Assembly (NCBI GenBank): GCA_051294375.1
Contig: CM119268.1
Span: 10,299,607-10,363,606 of the forward strand
DNA from: Paraspadella gotoi
Lineage: Eukaryota; Chaetognatha
Direction: 5' to 3'
Length of the DNA: 64,000 bases
Below are positions 62,591 through 64,000 of the stretch, piece by piece (position 1 is the first letter of the stretch; every line of letters begins with the position of its first letter). The notes beneath the pieces are model-generated. The model made no database searches. It saw nothing but the letters and a program-made list of their open reading frames with translations, and was not told where the DNA came from. The translations under genes and the position numbers were made by a program.

Positions 62591-64000
62591 ATGGAAATGA
62601 TTTGCGAAAAAGACCTTCGGAATTCGGCTTCGAGTTCCACGTCGAGATCGGCGACCCAATCTACGGGTTTAAAAAAGTCCCCTCGATCGGACAGTTCCCC
62701 CTCGCCCCGCAGAATTATCACCCTCCCCCCGTCACCCGCCGTGAACGAATCTTTTTGCTCTTCTCCATCCTCGCCCTCGACCTCCTCGCCGACCTCTTCT
62801 GCGGCCCACCACTCCAACAAACGCGATCCACTTCTCTCCCTCTCTCACTCCACCTCCGCTCCCACCGTCGTCACTTACATCAACAACGACGACGATGACG
62901 ACGACGATTACACTTACGTAAGCGACGACGACGATGATGATACGGACGACGACGAGCGTTTTTCCGATCCCTCGTCCGGGGACTTCGTTCGCAGTCGAAG
63001 ATCCCGGTTTCGTCGAAATCGGGAGGCGATTCGGACTTTTGGCGGCGCTCACGGTGGAGGGGGTGATCGGAGGCAGGTTAATTTCGCCCATTCGGAGGAA
63101 CTGAAGAAGATGTTGCAACAAGTAAGAACGAGAGAGAGAGAGAGAGAGAGATCACGATCACATACAATGTAATTATGGAAGCCGAATGACGAACAACTTC
63201 TTTTTTAGGAGCTTTCTCTGAGCGGAGGAGACTTGGACCAAATCCAGGCCTTTGTAGTCACCGAAGACGTGGATCTCGGGCCCAACAATTGCCGCGAATC
63301 CGCGCGTCGATTAGCCTCGCGAATGTGGGAGGCTCGATGGCGTGTAGTGCCTCATCATGCTTTGCCCAAATGGTTGCAGGACAACGACTATCTGCTAAAA
63401 GGTATCCTTGGCGCTAATTCTCGTGCCTCGCCGGTCTCGGGTCATCTAAAAATATTTACGCCTTTTAGGCCACCGTCCTCAACTGGAATCGGCGGTAGCC
63501 TGTTTTAAGAGCATTTTTCGAATTCACACTGAAACCGGAAATATCTGGACTCACTTATTGGGTGCCATTGCCTTTATATCAATTGCTGTTTACGTCCTTA
63601 CTCGCCCATCATTAGAAATTCAGGTAAGAATAATTTTTCAGCTTCTCGCGTCTCGTCTCCTAATTTTGTAGAACTGTTCCCTATTTTCAGTGGCAAGAAA
63701 AAATCGTCTTTTCCACTTTCTTCTTCGCTGCGGTAATCTGCATGAGCTGCTCTTGGATGTACCACACGATGAGTTGCCACTCCCCTTCAGTTTCTTATGT
63801 CTTTGCAAAATTAGACTACTGCGGCATCGCTATTCTCACCATGGGCAGTTTTGTCCCATGGCTTTATTACAGGTTTGTCATTAAAACTTAATTAATATTT
63901 TTTTTTCTTTTTAATTTTTTGTCGCACTTCTCCACAGCTTCTATTGTCAATTCTTTACCAAGATGGCGTACATAGTCGCCATCGTTGTTTTGGGCAGCGC
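62591..64000 (+). CDS. ADIPOR1: Adiponectin receptor (PAQR family), 5' part
   Basis: Seven-helix membrane hydrolase/receptor with the N terminus in the cytosol. Exons 62591-63121, 63209-63401, 63469-63623, 63691-63872, 63938 onward, cut by the window end. The first ~177 residues are Ser/Pro-rich with long Asp runs (NNDDDDDDDYTYVSDDDDDD) and no family match. RWRVVPHHALPKWLQDNDYL and CFKSIFRIHTETGNIWTHLL then match ADIPOR1/2 closely. Zinc ligands: His318 (SWMYH) and Asp335 (KLDYCG), spaced 17 apart as in human ADIPOR1 (His191, Asp208); the two C-terminal His lie outside the window. A (GA)n tract sits in intron 1. ADIPOR1 and ADIPOR2 cannot be told apart here. Confidence 0.95.

Overview
This is a nuclear animal (metazoan) sequence: intron-rich genes with mostly 50-350 bp GT-AG introns and unmistakable animal orthologues (SPT6, DNA polymerase eta, RCHY1, AS3MT, PSMB4, CMTR2, RPL19, ANKDD1-type, ADIPOR). 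Compact spacing and short introns would suit a sponge or another invertebrate, but the sequence does not name the species. Genes were rebuilt by joining exons at splice sites, by checking that the reading phase was kept, and by comparison with family proteins recalled from general knowledge. No search was run.

Layout. (1) 1-14,500 is AT-rich and gene-poor: tandem and dispersed repeats, a short N gap, long (AG)n/(TC)n tracts, a possible LTR fragment and a few unproven exons. (2) 14,530-19,129, minus strand, holds a four-exon gene for a small secreted protein with the ten cysteines and the CxGxC / CC / CxC pattern of a glycoprotein hormone alpha subunit (GPA2, thyrostimulin alpha). Its exons are 72-104 bases, so it is easy to miss; this is the most interesting find. 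Its 3.9 kb first intron carries a tRNA-like SINE and a fold-back element. (3) 20,142-50,300 is a dense head-to-tail array of eleven plus-strand genes: SUPT6H, POLH, RCHY1-like, AS3MT, PSMB4, a cytosolic sulfotransferase, an intronless APH/choline-kinase-like gene, CMTR2, a mitochondrial cyclophilin, a DNAJC4-like J protein and RPL19. Stop-to-ATG distances are about 160-500 bp. (4) 50,726-51,246, minus strand, is a three-exon coding tail I do not recognise. (5) 51,758-61,677 carries two death-domain genes: a membrane-anchored orphan protein, then an ankyrin-death-domain protein ending in a CaaX box. (6) 62,591 to the end is the 5' part of an adiponectin-receptor (PAQR) gene, cut by the window edge.

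The array serves general cell functions (transcription elongation, translesion synthesis, ubiquitination, proteolysis, cap methylation, translation, arsenic and sulfate metabolism) and shows no shared pathway. The flanks are more specialised: hormone-like ligand, death-fold signalling, receptor. Non-autonomous elements with terminal inverted repeats lie inside introns of POLH, RCHY1, PSMB4 and the membrane death-domain gene.
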